Assembly: GCF_943734655.1 (NCBI RefSeq)
Contig: NC_071355.1
Coordinates: forward strand, 54,832,949-54,896,948
Length of the DNA stretch: 64,000 nt
Source: Sabethes cyaneus
Lineage: Eukaryota > Arthropoda > Insecta > Diptera > Culicidae
Direction of reading: 5' to 3'
Position 1 is the first letter of the stretch. Each line of letters begins with the position of its first letter. The position numbers and the translations under genes are program-made. The notes beneath the pieces were generated by a model. That model did no database searches. It saw only the letters and a list, made by a program, of their open reading frames with translations, and had not been told where the DNA came from. Shown here piece by piece: positions 24,819 through 37,500 of this stretch.

Positions 24819-25720
24819 TTGAATATATTAATTTTATTGAAACAATTGGTTTAGTTAACAACTGGAAAACGTCAAAACTTGCAAAATTTCGATAGCGCGT
24901 TGATTTTAGTCACCTAACATACAACTATGCGTGATAAAATTTAATGCGCATGTGCTGCACAACTGCGGAAACAGCTGAAAATTTATTATTTATTCGGCCG
25001 AACATTTTATTATGATCGCTCCAGGGTGAGGGTGCTTATTGCTATATATTTTCAAATTACCAAAGCTGGCTGACTAATTTAATTTTCACCAGAGCAAGCT
25101 TTATACTTTATAGCTTCGTAGACTAAAGCGAAAAGCTTCATTAAATTATGACGGAGGCTGTCAAACAACGAAAAGCACAATCGGTTTTATTGCTGCTTTC
25201 AGCAAAACGTAATAAGTGGGCCACTTGGTAGAATAACGGTTTTATAGTTGCTGTCAGAAGGGTGCGGGTATCTCTGTTTTATTATCAGTTTTTAAGCTTG
25301 GTGTCGAAAACCAACTGAAGAGTAGAATAAAACTTCAATTGTTAAATTGTATTGTAAATTGCATTAAATTTTAACCACGGTACGTACTATCTGGACTCCT
25401 GCGACACATTACAAACTCAGAATCAACATAAACATTCGACAGAAAAGCTAATTCTTTTGGGGATTAAACACCTGTAACTTAATTATTTATTTTTTTATAA
25501 AACCATTTCTCCGAAACATTGACATTTCATATCTCTTAGAGGTAATATAGCCGGTTAATGCAACGAAAACGTATGGTGTTTTCGTCTTTACCTGCAAAAA
25601 CGGACATTTTCGGCAAAAACAATATTTGTTCTATTGCCAAAAATATCCGCATCTGCTGGTTAAAACGAAATACCAAGCGCCTCCATTGTATTATCGTAAC
25701 TTTATTTGTTCAACAAATTT
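24819..25720. other. Non-coding intronic DNA
   Basis: No gene or clear repeat. An open frame on the + strand overlapping 25558-25740 runs into the palindromic element at 25721 and has no domain signature. Confidence 0.4.
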
Positions 25721-25843
25721 GGGTGATTTATGTAGTTTAGACAGGCGTTACGCGTACGCTATTTTGAACATTTACGGCAAAATCAAATGGAAATGTCCAA
25801 AATAGCGTACCCATAACGCCTGTCCAAAATACATAAATCACCC
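25721..25843. mobile_element. Palindromic MITE / hairpin
   Basis: Left arm GGGTGATTTATGTAGTTTAG then ACAGGCGTTACGCGTACG; right arm CGTACCCATAACGCCTGTCC then AAAATACATAAATCACCC. The arms of about 53 bp are near-perfect inverted repeats around a 17-bp loop, so the whole 123 bp can fold into one hairpin. This is typical of a MITE; the target duplication is not clear. Confidence 0.7.
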
Positions 25844-26416
25844 TACACTTCTAAAACAAAAAAAAATTACATCTTTAAATTTTTGATTTTGCAAAACACA
25901 AAAAAACGCAACTTTCTAGAAAAAATATGTAAAATATTGGACTAGTCAAACATGAAAGCCTGCGGCGAGCTGCTGGTTCCCCTCAAGATTTTATTTAAAG
26001 TTTCCTTTAGAGCTATTTTCTGTGCGATTTTTCAACTTTCCAAACACAGACGGCACATGCATATTCGGGATCCGAGGCCCCGACGAGACAATTTTACGGG
26101 TTACAAAAATTTGACAGATAATCTAAAAAACAGTCAAACTTCCGAAACACAGACGCAAATGTATTGAACAGAAGCAGACAGACATGTTTGAATGAGACGG
26201 AACAGATTTGGATAGCATCAAATTGGTGAGCTTTGCTTGGAAAATCGTTGCCAGTGCGATATTTGGAATTTTTAGAAGGTTTTTCATGAAATTTTCTAAA
26301 CGTTTACTTGAAATACGTTTTGAATCGCACGACTTGTGGCATTACAGAAGTTTGAAAGTTCGTATCTCAGCGGTGCAATTCTACGTGTAAAGCTCAAAAA
26401 ATATTGTTCTACTAAA
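25844..26416. other. Non-coding intronic DNA
   Basis: Nothing recognised apart from A-rich segments near 25855-25930. Confidence 0.4.
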
Positions 26417-26497
26417 TTTTCAATTAATTCTGGTGTCCCACAAGGCAGTAACATGGAACCTATGCTATTCATATTATATTTAAACGACGGTTCATTG
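26417..26497 (+). pseudogene. Non-LTR reverse transcriptase fragment
   Basis: Reads SINSGVPQGSNMEPMLFILY followed by LND. It is the VPQGS block of a Jockey/I-type reverse transcriptase, with no other domain kept around it. It is the third copy of this relic type in the window. Confidence 0.6.
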
Positions 26498-29400
26498 TGG
26501 TTAGGTGTTAGTCATAAAACTAGTGTGCACCGATGATCCAAGAGCTCTTGGATGTATACGTATGCTGGTGCTGTAGTAACTGGTTACTAGTTAGTATCAT
26601 GTTATTACCTTTCAGCGCACAGTGAATCCAATAGTGTTCCGCTATTAAATCCACAACGAGTAACTAGTACAAACGTTACCAGTACGACAAGGCACGTCAG
26701 TTCGGCTTCATATCAAAAATTGCTCGACGTTCCACCGATTTTGAAGGTATTGTTAGTAATTAGTGTTCAATACCTGACCACTTTTAGGGATAGATTTTTT
26801 GGAATAAGCCCCTCTACCAGCTACCTTGCTGAAATACAAAGTCCTACGTCTAAACGATTCATCCGGTTTGCATAACCAAGTCTACCTTGGCGTAATCCGG
26901 TGAATTTACACCCGTATCCAGATCGATACTGTGTTCTTTGCCTCGACACTTTAAAACGGCACAAAAAATTTCAAACATAAACAACATGAACATATTTCGT
27001 GACACGACCACATCGGTTATGCGAACTTCTGGTTTTAGTTGCCAGAAAGACTGATAATATTTAATCAAATGAAACTAGCGAAAAGGTCTTCACGCAGTAC
27101 AATGCCGAATGCAGAACTCGATTTTAAAAATTGCTGAAGCGTATATGGAAATTTCCTTAGTTTATTCCTCAAAAATGAATGCACTATTTCAGTAACAAAG
27201 TCTAGATGCTACATTCCGCCTTCTGAACTGGACTTACAATTCTATTTCGATAGACTTCACAGCCAACTGATTAACAAGCACAGACTAGTGCTACGATCCA
27301 ATTTACACTAAAATTGAATTGTCAGACTCCTGTCGTACACCGGGGCTAACAGAGAAGTTAGCAGGACAGCCATAAGGGTTTAAAATCTGTTATTTTAGCC
27401 TGTCTTTTCAGTTTTATTTTCACTTGGTTTTCATTTTCCATTATATCCACTCTAACATAACCCCTCCGATGGCTTCAAATCTCAGCACTAACCTGTGAGC
27501 TATTGCCAACCTTAAAAAGCAACCCCACAGTTTGGGTTCATATCAAATGACACTCTCGAAGGCACTACTAAAGCTTGTCCATCGACGACTTCAACCACAA
27601 AACTTTACACTGTGACACGTGTTCTGCACAGGGATGAAGGGGAAGTGTAGTATCACTTTCAACCACAAAACAAAAAAATCCTTCCGGCGATTAACGTGTG
27701 GACTAACTTTCGTGTCGGAACTCCTAGCTAATCGAAACCATTTAAGGCACAGAACAAAAAAATAACGCATGCATGCAGCATAATAAATATTGTTCACTTA
27801 GGAAAGGTGTAAAACAAATGATTGCTGGTGAGTCACGAAACATTTGCTTTCTTCGCGACTGGACTCCGCTAAGACGGAAAATGTCGAAAGCAATGTCTCC
27901 CGAGTCCGGAGCGATTTGTAACTAATACCGGCCGTGTAGGCACACGTACGTTAATTTGGCTTATGATCCTATTGCTACTACATATTACTATGCGGCGACG
28001 TGGAGTAACGGCAAGTGGATCGGGTAATTTGTTAGTAGAGTAGAGGTAACATCACGTGCAGACGTGCCACCGGTTTGCCGGTGGAGCAAAAAGTGCATGG
28101 AAGGAAATTGCCCACCAGAGCCCTAATCTGATTAATACTAACTCAATTAGGGAATGACATAATTGTGCCCACGGCCACGGCGATATTTTATGCGATAGCG
28201 CGTTACTAGGTAATTTAGATACGATCGGTGAAAAACCGGGTTTAAACCTCCTAGGCGACATAAACAAGATGGCTTCTTCCGAACAAACACAACAAGCGGT
28301 TGTCGCTTTGAAGTGCAAACAGTTCGAACGACTAATTAGTAAAATCGTAAACAATTTCGGAGTGAATAATCAAAATTAACTCGAAAGAAGGAGGGGAGGG
28401 TTATTTTTACTGAGCAAACTTTTAGGAGTGAAATGTATACAAATTTGGTCGAAGAGAAAATGGAATACAAGGCTCGAAATTTATTACAAGCATAAAGATC
28501 TATATTCAGAGCAGCAATGTTGCAGGATTTCTAATAAAGCAAATCCAATTGCATTCCGCACAAATTGAATCTGGTAACAGCAGGAGCAACTGCTCTAGCG
28601 ATTCTGGTACGTACCTACCAGTGACAGTTTGAAGCGACGATAAAAATGCTCCCACTCTTGTTGTAGCTTCAAAAAAGAAATTACTTCCCGAAATTGCGTC
28701 AGAGGTGCGGGAGGAATGCGTAAAAATAACATTTTAGCACGAAGTTAGGCTGTGTTGTGCTTTAAAAAAGTGCAATTGCCTATGTCTCGTTATTTACACT
28801 GGAAATTGTCAAACGCCATCAAGCGTGTCTGCCAGATCAGCTGAAGCTGAGTGTAATGAGACATACATAAATTCGTTCATCTCGATAATGGCAAGCTGAA
28901 ATGTCATTTTAAACAGTTATCCGCCAGCCAGCAAAAATCGTCAGGCAGGGCTTCTTTCCGAGTAGAATTTTATATGTTTCCAGATCCAGCAGAAAAAGGA
29001 TGATAAATCTTGCGTTACTGACTGCCAGGAACAGCGTCACCACAGCCGGAATCGAATAAAATGTCCAATGCTTCGGAAGCAATCACTTGCACGAGCTGAA
29101 CGTTATTAAACGCACTACACAAGCGGCGGAAAAGAAACCCGCAAAAATGAGACTAACCTCGCCCCGCCACGGGCACGACAACAGGAGAGGGTGGAAAATG
29201 GCGTTTCCTTGCAGACGTCGTTTTGTGCTCGGTTTTGGTGCTTTTTATTGCGATGACGTTCCACCCAAGCTAAACCACAGCCCTGCGGGACGAGCAGACG
29301 TTTGGCAATGTGTATACAACTTTCTCTCGACAGGAGGAAAATCGAGCAAACGGTGAACCACTGGCTATAAATCATCAACATGCTTATGCTCGATTTCTGG

Positions 29401-31240
29401 AAAAATACCTTTGCCCGTAGTACCAACTACGAGTCCTAAAGGTAGATAAATTCCAAGCAGGCATAACAGTAACGAGACTGACCGACCATCCGGCGAAGGA
29501 GGTTATGTAGACTTAATTTAATTTTTTTCTGTTTCGGCTTGCCATCCTGGCTTCGTTATCCTTGATTTTCCCGGTCCCACAATCGGAAACCGGCCTGACG
29601 ATTGCGGTATTTTATTGGATCGTATATATGACGTCAAATCATTATACAACCCCAGCTAACTGTTGGTGACATGGCTTGATGGTGATGCGTTCACGCAGCA
29701 GTCGACAAGCCAGTGAAAAGTGCAGAAGGGAATTTATTTCAAGTTTTCCTCATTCGAGTGAAGCAGAACAGACTCTCTTGCACGCTTTATTGGAGCTATG
29801 CCTTTCACCCACGGTGCCATGTACAGACAACAGACATCAAGGTATATCCTAGCGACAGAACAAGGTCTCGTGATTCACAGTGCTCGCTGCACAGGAAGAG
29901 GGTAGTAGCAAACAAAATCGATAAAGTTTGATCGATTAATATCTGTTGCTACTGTAACGTTTTTTTTTGCACTGCTTCGTAACTATGTATGTACATTAAA
30001 GACAAACAAAACGAAATGAAAGTATATAGTGCCATTAAATAGCAATATTGAGTAGCGTTTGGATAAAAAAAAACAAGCAGGAAATGAACTTGTGTCCGAA
30101 AACTAGAATGGTTCTACGCTAATTTTTTACCAAATCATGACTATGCTATGTGGAACACTGATAAACAGACAACGTAGAGCGTAAAAAACTGCAGAAATCA
30201 TGCAGAGAACGACTTGACTGTGACAGTGCACACAACTAGAGAAACGATAAGGACGGACAGGAAACGTTTCAAAGACATAAAGTTCGAAATATACCGAAGC
30301 ACTGCTGGAACGACGATGACGACACGGTGACAAACCATTTAAAAGCGATGAACGGTTATAACATAGATAGAGTATGCAGAAGGTCGTGCATTCCAGTTTC
30401 GGGAAAATAAATTTGTTGCTCCGATACTCAATTGCATATTTTTCGTCGACCCCCAGAGCTTGACAGTGTCGGCCATGGGGAACGATTCGCCAAGTACCTA
30501 CACCGCGCCACGCCGGGACACATGAGTTGGGTTTCTGTGGTTGCTTCCTTTGTCATTGATACCACCAACAACGACAGGAGCAGGTTAATGGTTGGGACAT
30601 ATTGTGAGCAAATCAATTTCAATAAATAAAAACCTAGTATTGACATCGTGATTGATTTACGTTTCGCTTTCTAGAGCAGCAGATTCGTGCTCGTAATATA
30701 CTCTTACGTTAGATTTGGACTGCCTTTTTACTTAATATTGCATATGGTATTCAGCGAAAGATTCACCATGAAAAACTTGTGACCATTTATCATTTAAACC
30801 ATACCGTTTGAGGTTTTTCTACCCACTACTGTCACCTTAGAATTTATCAAAATGATCGCACATGTGAGCCGAAGGGTCCCAACATTCCATAAAAAAATGT
30901 TACACGGGTATAGTTAGTCAGTTATGTACAAAAACAAGGAGGTCTCCTATTTTCTCAGAAACCCGAAAAAGAAGTTTTCCGCTTTTCTCGAACATTAAAA
31001 ATTTATTACTCTTGACCAAAATATCGTTGAGCAAAACATTTTTTACGAAAATTTTCCTAGCAATTCAAGAAAATTATTACTTAGAAAAAGATTTCGAAAA
31101 GATTTTCACAGTGGTGCAAACATTTTTGAAAAACTTCGACCGCAGAGAAGATGTACTTTTATCTATTCGACCAGTGCGACAGAAACAGGCAATGCGTTGC
31201 CGACTGTCGCTCTGGCAAGTCTAGTAATTCATCAAAACGA
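26498..31240. other. Non-coding intronic DNA, largely unique sequence
   Basis: About 4.7 kb without recognised transposons or genes. Short open frames, for example at 28052-28354 (-), 29087-29356 (+) and 29115-29426 (-), overlap one another on opposite strands and show no domain or splice support. Confidence 0.45.
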
Positions 31241-31405
31241 AACTAGGTATCAGACTACATAATAGAAAAGTGCGGCAATAGTTTAAAAGTTAAAATTTTC
31301 GGCAGCAAACAAAAGATTGTGAATTCGTGTTCCACTTGCCATTGCACAACCCGATATATTTTTGGTCTATATATCGAAAATTTTCCAGTCCATCTGATTA
31401 ATTAT
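31241..31405 (+). mobile_element. tRNA-derived SINE-like element, copy 1 of pair
   Basis: Shares AACTAGGTATCAGACTAC, a middle segment with AATAGTTTAAA, GATTCGTGTTCCACTTGCC and CATTGCACAACCCGATATAT with the copy at 31651-31805. A B-box-like word is present but weak. Its 3' part ends in TTTTCCAGTC. Confidence 0.55.
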
Positions 31406-31650
31406 CCTTCACATTAGATACTTTCTCCCTTTCCAAATAAGACTTTACGCCATGACCGCGTTTAGAGTCATATACAAGCAAAGAAGAAAAAACACTCGGT
31501 AGTGGTAAACCACTGGACTTGCCGGAGTGATCGTCGACAACGTACTGCCTGTAAAAACATTCTCTGCTCTCTTCTCTGTGGAGCAATCATACAAAAACTA
31601 TATCGTCACCGAGGAATGTGTGGAATGATAGAATTGGGAGAATGAAACAA
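31406..31650. other. Spacer between two SINE-like copies
   Basis: About 245 bp with no recognised content. The flanks of the two copies do not share a clear target duplication. Confidence 0.4.
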
Positions 31651-31805
31651 AACTAGGTATTAGACTACCAAATAGGAGAGTGCGCCAATAGTTTAAAGGC
31701 TAAAACACTCGGCCGGCAACCGAGAGTTTGTGGATTCGGGTCTTACTTGCCATTGCACAACCCGATATATGTTTTGTATATATACCAAAAATTTTCCAGT
31801 TCAAC
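31651..31805 (+). mobile_element. tRNA-derived SINE-like element, copy 2 of pair
   Basis: The better-kept copy. It has an ACTCGGCCGGCAACCGAG stem that can form a tRNA-like arm, followed by the B-box-like GGATTCGGGTC, then CTTGCCATTGCACAACCCG and TTTTCCAGTTC. Order and spacing fit a tRNA-derived SINE head. It abuts the TTA-flanked MITE. Confidence 0.6.
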
Positions 31806-31811
31806 CAATTA

Positions 31812-32289
31812 GGCCATTACAAATATTTTATAAAGTTTTTGTCCTTCCGGCGTTCGGCCACTGAAGGGGGGGCCGAAAAAAAAACAAAGTAAATTTTTTA
31901 ATCGAGCAAAAAAAACATGGATTTTAAGAATTTTTATTTAAGGCTTGAACGTGAAAACCGAATCTATTCTTGCTTATAATATATACGTTATTATTTTCTA
32001 TGCAAAAATGTACGAAAAAAGACAAAAACGAAGGAAAATTTTTTGGACGATTTTCGGAAATTCCATTGTTCAAATTTCCATTTCTGTTTCGTGCTAGAAG
32101 CGTTAATTCAACTCGGAGACTCATTTTTCGAGCTTTTCAGACTGTAGAGCCCACAGACAATTAATTTTATAAAAAGAAATTTGACTCATATCCTACAAAT
32201 TATTTTTTTTGCCCCCCGATTTTTCAAACCAATTTCCAAGGGGGGGGGGGGGGGGGTGACAAAAACTTTAAATATGATTTGCAATGGCC
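31812..32289. mobile_element. TTA-flanked MITE (PIF/Harbinger-like), copy 2
   Basis: Same ends as 14815-15265 (GGCCATTACAAATA ... TTTGCAATGGCC), flanked by TTA at 31809-31811 and 32290-32292, 478 bp. The interior aligns along its length with copy 1, including the poly-G run (about 32238-32255). Both copies are in the same orientation. Confidence 0.8.
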
Positions 32290-32292
32290 TTA

Positions 32293-32520
32293 TTCATTCT
32301 TCGTATCCGCTTTCTTCCTTCCAAAAACATGACAGACAAATGACGCAATAATAAACTTTAAAAGTTACATAGAAATGACACCAAAATAATACAAGCAGTC
32401 ATACAAAAATTACGCAATAGTGAAACCAAAAAAAATTCTTTGATCTCAGGTCTATGAAAACTGGCATGGAAATGAAAAATAAAACAAAAACGATACAAAA
32501 ATATGTTCAGTCGATTTTTA
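32293..32520 (-). repeat. Degenerate A-rich array
   Basis: Words such as ATGACACCAAAATAATACAA and ACGATACAAAAATATG recur irregularly; it is the reverse-complement form of the array at 15269-15920. It lies directly beside MITE copy 2. Confidence 0.55.
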
Positions 32521-33236
32521 GAATAAAAACTACAAGGTATACTGCCCTAAGGGTTGTACGAAAGGGTGATGTAGCACTATGCCGTATAATACTCGTTACA
32601 TTGATAACATGTTTTGTTCGATGAAGTATTACTTTATCAGATCATTAGATCAAAGACTAATGCAAACTGCATCCCCGAACAGTTCTTTTTCCGTGTAACA
32701 CAACAATTCCGAGTGCAGTGTATGGATGCAATCTGGCAAAAGGAAAGAATGACCGCTCATATAAAAGTCGTTTCACTTTCTGGACATCAAATTGAACTAG
32801 GTTAAATGTTCAAACGATAATATCGGTTGAAGAAAAAGGGTCGTTTTGCACTCTGGTGCACTTCTCCCAAGCACAGGTATTAAATTGGTATAGGTTCGAA
32901 CGTCGTAAAGAAGCTTCGACCTATTAGGACGAGGAAATTTTGTTACTTTTTTTTGTAAAAAGGGACCACACCAAACAGATGGTGTGTTTAACTGTCGTCC
33001 CTGCCTGTGAAACGAAGAAAATGTATCAGGAAATTTGACCTTGAAACTTTACATACATATTCACTATCAAGCGTATAAAAGATTGTTATAAATATGTTCC
33101 TATAAAATTACAGGATATTTTATCTATCCAGCGACATATTAACAGTTAACAGTCAAAAAATAACTGTTTCAAATAACTATTATAAGTGCGCCATTATGAA
33201 TAAAACCTTATTTACAAAATATTATGTTTTATATCA
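32521..33236. other. Non-coding intronic DNA
   Basis: No gene or repeat recognised. The open frame at 32614-32805 lacks any domain. Confidence 0.4.
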
Positions 33237-35778
33237 TCTATACCTATAAAGAAGGATTTCTGTCTGTCTGTCTGTCTGTCTGTCCTGTGTTCCTTATAGA
33301 ATCAAAAACTACTGAACCAATCGGCGTGAAAATTTGCATGTAGAGGTTTTTGGGGCCAGGAAAGGTTTTAGTGATGGTTAGAGACCCCTCCCCCCACTAA
33401 GAGGGGGGGCTCCCATACAAATGAAACACAAATTTCTGCATAACTCGAGAACTAATCAAGCAAATAGAACCAAATTTGGCATGTGGGTGTTTTCGGTGAC
33501 AAGAATTTATTCTAGGGTAATTTGAGACCCCTCCCCTCTTTATAAGGGGAATTATAACTCCTCTCCCCTTTAAGAGGGGGGTTTCCATACAAATTTCCTC
33601 ATAACTCGAGAACTAATCAAGCAAATGGAACCAAATTTGGCATGTGAAGGTTTTCGAGGGCAAGAAAATTTTCTATGTTGAATTAGGACCCCTCCTCACT
33701 TTAAGAGGGGGGGCTCCTGTACAAATGAAATACCAATTTCCTCATAACTCGAGAACTAATCAAGCAAATGGAACCAAATTTGGCATGTGTGTGTTTTTGG
33801 AGACAAAATTTTTTTCTATGATGAATTGGGACCCCCCCCCCCACTTTAAGAGGGGGGGGGGGCTCCTATACAAACGAAATACAAATTTTCTTATAACTCG
33901 AGAGCTAATCCAGCAAATGGAACCAAATTTGGCATGTGGGTGTTTTTGGAGGCAAGAATTTTTTCTATGATGAATAAGAACCTCTCCCCACTTTAGGAGG
34001 GGGGGCTCCTATACAAATGAAATACAAATTTCCTCATAACTCGAGAACTAATCAAGCAAATAGAACCAAATTTGGCATGTGGGTGTTTTCGGTGACAAGA
34101 ATTTATTCTATGGTAAATTGAGACCCCTCCCTCTTTATAAGGGGAATTGTAACTCCTCTCCCCTTTAAGAGGGGGGGCTTCCATACAAATTTCCTCATAA
34201 CTCGGGAACTAATCAAGCAAATGGAACCAAATTTGACATGTGAAGGTTTTCGAGGGCAAGAAAATTTTCTAAGGTGAATTAGGACCCCTCCCCACTCTAA
34301 GAGGGGGGGCTCCTGTACAAATGAAATACAAATTTCCTCCTAACTCGAGAACTAATCAAGCAAATAGAACAACATTTGGCATGTGGGTGTTTTTTTGGTG
34401 ACAAGAATTTATTCTATGGTGAATTGAGACCCCTCCCCTCTTTATAAGAGGAATTATAACTCCTCTCCCCTTTAAGAGGGGGGGCTTCCATACAAATTTC
34501 CTCATAACTCGAGAACTAATCAAGCAAATGCAACCAAATTTGGCATGTGAAGGTTTTCGAGAGCAAGAAAATTTTCTATGGTGAATTAGGACCCCTCTCC
34601 ACTTTAAGAGGAGGGGCTCCTGTACAAATGAAATACAAATTTCCTCATAACTCGAGAACTAATCAAGCGAATTGAACCAAATTTGGCATGTGTGTGTTTT
34701 TGGAGACAATTTTTTTTTCAATGATGAATTGGGACCCCTCCCCACTTTAGGAGGGGGGGTCCTATACAAACGAAATACAAATTTCCTCATAACTCGAGAA
34801 CTAATCCAGCAAATGGAACCAAATTTGGCGTGTAGGTGTTTTTGGAGGCAAGAATTTTTTCTGTGATGAATTAGGACCTCTTCCCACATTAGGAGGGGGG
34901 CTCCAATACAAATGAAATACAAATTTCCCCATAACTCGAGAACTAATCAAGCAAATAGAACCAAATTCGGCATGTGGAGGTTTTTGGAGGCAAAAATATT
35001 TTCTACGGTGAATTAGGATCCTTCCACACTTCAAGAGGGGGGGGGGCTTCTACACAAATGAAATACAAATTTCCTCATAATTCGAGAACTAATCAAGCAA
35101 ATGGAACCATATTTGGCATGTGGGTGTTTTTTGAGGCAACCATTTTTCCCATGATGAATTAGGACTTCTTACCTTTTTAGGAGGGGGGGGGGCTCCCATT
35201 CAAACGAAATACAAATTTGCTCATAACTTTAGAACTAATCAAGCAAATGGAACCAAATTTGGCATGTGAGAGTTTTAGATGGCAGAATTTTTTTCTGTGG
35301 TGTATTACGACCCCTTTCCCTTTTAAGAGGGTGGGCTCCCATACAAATGAAATACAAATTTCCTTATAATTTGAGTACTAATCAAGCAAATGGAACCAAA
35401 TTTAGCATGTAGGAGATTTTTGAGTCTTGAATTTATTTTATGATAGTTAGAGACCTCTCACCCCTGTGGTAGGGGGATATGGACTCTCATACAAATAAAA
35501 CAGAAATTTTTGCGAAACTCAAAAACTAATCCAACTCGAGAAATTCGAGACTCTTCCATAAAACATTAATCAATAACAAGACCACAAAAACTATCTATAG
35601 TAACACTAGATCATTCAGGACGAGCCGGTCGCGAGTGTTGCCGGTGACCCGCCGTCGGAAGCGCCGCCCACTGGGGGGCTTGCAAAACTCGAGATAGTGA
35701 CAAAGATCATCCGAGATTCATGATTTATGTACAACACAGGTTAATTTGTGGCAATACGAAGTTTGTCGGGTCAGCTAG
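33237..35778 (+). mobile_element. Helitron-like non-autonomous element 2
   Basis: It starts A|TCTATACCTATAAAG and ends TTTGTCGGGTCAGCTAG|T, 2542 bp. It has a (TCTG)n leader at 33259-33284, a long minisatellite, a GC-rich block near 35620-35680 and a conserved 3' region (ATCATCCGAGATTCATG ... CGAAGTTTGTCGGG). It is the most complete of the group and holds no protein-coding gene. Confidence 0.7.
33400..35520 (+). repeat. Minisatellite of about 14 units in Helitron-like element 2
   Basis: Units of roughly 140-160 bp with the core ATAACTCGAGAACTAATCAA recur from about 33443 to 35370. Each unit contains a C-rich segment followed by a G-rich segment (for example CCCCTCCCCACTTT then AGAGGGGGGG), so each can form a stem-loop. 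Some units carry an extra short C/G stem. Open frames here on either strand are repeat-derived. Confidence 0.85.
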
Positions 35779-35830
35779 TAAACATATAAATAACACAAAT
35801 GACTCAAAAACGACAAAAATGCGGTATAAA

Positions 35831-37500
35831 TCTATTTAATAATAAAAGTGAATGTGGGTGTGTATGTATGTTTCGCAATAACTTCGGAACGCCTGAACAG
35901 GTTTTCATCAAACTTGATATACATCTTCCTATCTATACCTATAAAAATGAATGTCCGTATGTTCTATATAGGCTCGGAAACTACTGAACCGACCAGCGTG
36001 AAAATTTGCAAGGGTGGGGTTTCCTGGGACCGGGGAGGGTTCTCATGACAGCTAGAGATCCCTCCCCCTCTAAGAAGGGGGGCTCCCATACAAATGAAAC
36101 CCAAATGTCTGCATAACTCGAGAGCTAATCAAGCAACTGGAACTAAACTTGGCATATGGGGTTTTTAGGAGGCAGGAATTTTTTCTATAGCGAATCATGA
36201 CTCCTCCCCCCTTTAAGAGGGGCGTTCTCATAAAAATAAAATACAAATTTCTTCATAACTCGAGAACTAATCATGCAAATGGAACTAAATTTGGATGTGT
36301 GGGGGGTTTTTTAGAGGCAGGAATTTTTCAATGGTATATTGAGACCACTCTCCCCTCAGGCAGCATCCCCCTCCTTCCCCCGAGAAATCACCACAGTCTA
36401 GGTTTATTTGTTTTCCTAGGTCTACTGATCTCTATTACTTTTCTTCAGTTGGGTCCGAACGAACGCGTAAGGTTTTTCGTGAAATGTTATACAATCACGG
36501 CAAATATTTATCCGCTTTATTTTATCTGGCTACGCAATGGGGGGAGTTGTTTTCTACTTTATTGTGAGGAAAAATTCCAAATTTGTATATTAAACTACCC
36601 ATGCTTTCATAGTTACGTAACTGCTAAAATGAATCATCTAAGGTTGAGCTCCTCAGAAACTTGAACTTGCAAAACTCGAAATTGTGACAAAGATCATCCG
36701 AAATTCACGATTTATGTACAACACAGTTTAATTTGTGGCAACACGAAGTTTGTCGGGTCAGCTAGTACATAATAGAATCAACGCAGGGGGGGGGGGTGAT
36801 AAAAAGGAGAGAGGAGGTCCAAAAAATGGACCGCATTTCTATTGCTTTCGGCTCGATAACAGTTTTACAAATGTGAAAGACAAGAGGATGATGGTCTGCA
36901 AAGGCGTGGAGTGGGAGAATCACCAAGAGGGGAAGTTAACATGAGAAAAAAGGGCTTTGTCTTTCTTTCGTTATAGGAAATTTCGTAAAGAAAACATGTA
37001 TAAGCGGCTGGAAGACAAACGAGGAGGCACGAAGAGAATACCTCATTGTCACTTACGTCAAAATGAAAAAGTACCCAAGATTTGACCAAGATGGAGAAAA
37101 CTGATAAGGAGAGGAGAAGTACGTATGCTCTGCAATAACTCCGGAATGCTTGGACGGTCCTTCGACAAACCTGGTAGTACATGTTACTTAACATAAAAAA
37201 AATGAGCCACCAGGGAGACATCAAAATGAAGATGATTCCTTACGAGGGGAGAGGCCCAAATGAGGCAAAAGGTTTCGAATTTCCGGATCGATAGCAAATT
37301 TGTGGCTTGTAAAAACAATTTGGTGGATGACAAGAGGAGGGCTTGAAGAGGGCGGGGGCGAGAGGTCATTGACGAAAGAAGAAGTTTAAATAAGAAAAAA
37401 AGGATTGTTTCTCTTTCTTCCTTCCGGACTTCCGGAAAGAAAATAGGTATACAAGTGGCTGGGAAACAAGGAGTCCGAATGCAATCGGGCACTCAGCTAG
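35831..37500 (+). mobile_element. Helitron-like element of a second family, interrupted
   Basis: It starts A|TCTATTTAATAATAAAAG, continues GTGAATGTGGGTGTGTATG and CGCAATAACTTCGGAACG, and ends GGGCACTCAGCTAG|T at 37500. The TC start and CTAG end between A and T match Helitron termini. The interior differs from the 33237 element and has duplicated GA-rich modules (36880-37130 and 37200-37450). An element of the first family (35932-36765) is inserted in it, leaving 101 bp on the left and 735 bp on the right. Confidence 0.55.
35932..36765 (+). mobile_element. Helitron-like element 3, nested
   Basis: It starts A|TCTATACCTATAAAAATG and ends TTGTCGGGTCAGCTAG|T, 834 bp. It is a short version of elements 1 and 2 with only about three minisatellite units, followed by the GC-poor 3' region and the conserved end. 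It lies wholly within 35831-37500, so it was inserted later. Confidence 0.65.

Noticed and set aside
29087..29426. Overlapping frames on both strands in a GC-richer patch
   Set aside because: Opposite-strand frames of similar length without domains; likely chance from composition.
33644..35162. Several 60-108 residue frames on both strands with repeated motifs
   Set aside because: Translations of the minisatellite units, not a repeat protein; frames break at each unit-length change.
33400..35520. CRISPR-like array
   Set aside because: Units are contiguous diverged minisatellite repeats with no unique spacers, in a eukaryotic transposon.
36865..37492. 119- and 102-residue - strand frames with hydrophobic stretches
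   Set aside because: They lie in the duplicated GA-rich modules of the outer Helitron-like element and mirror each other.
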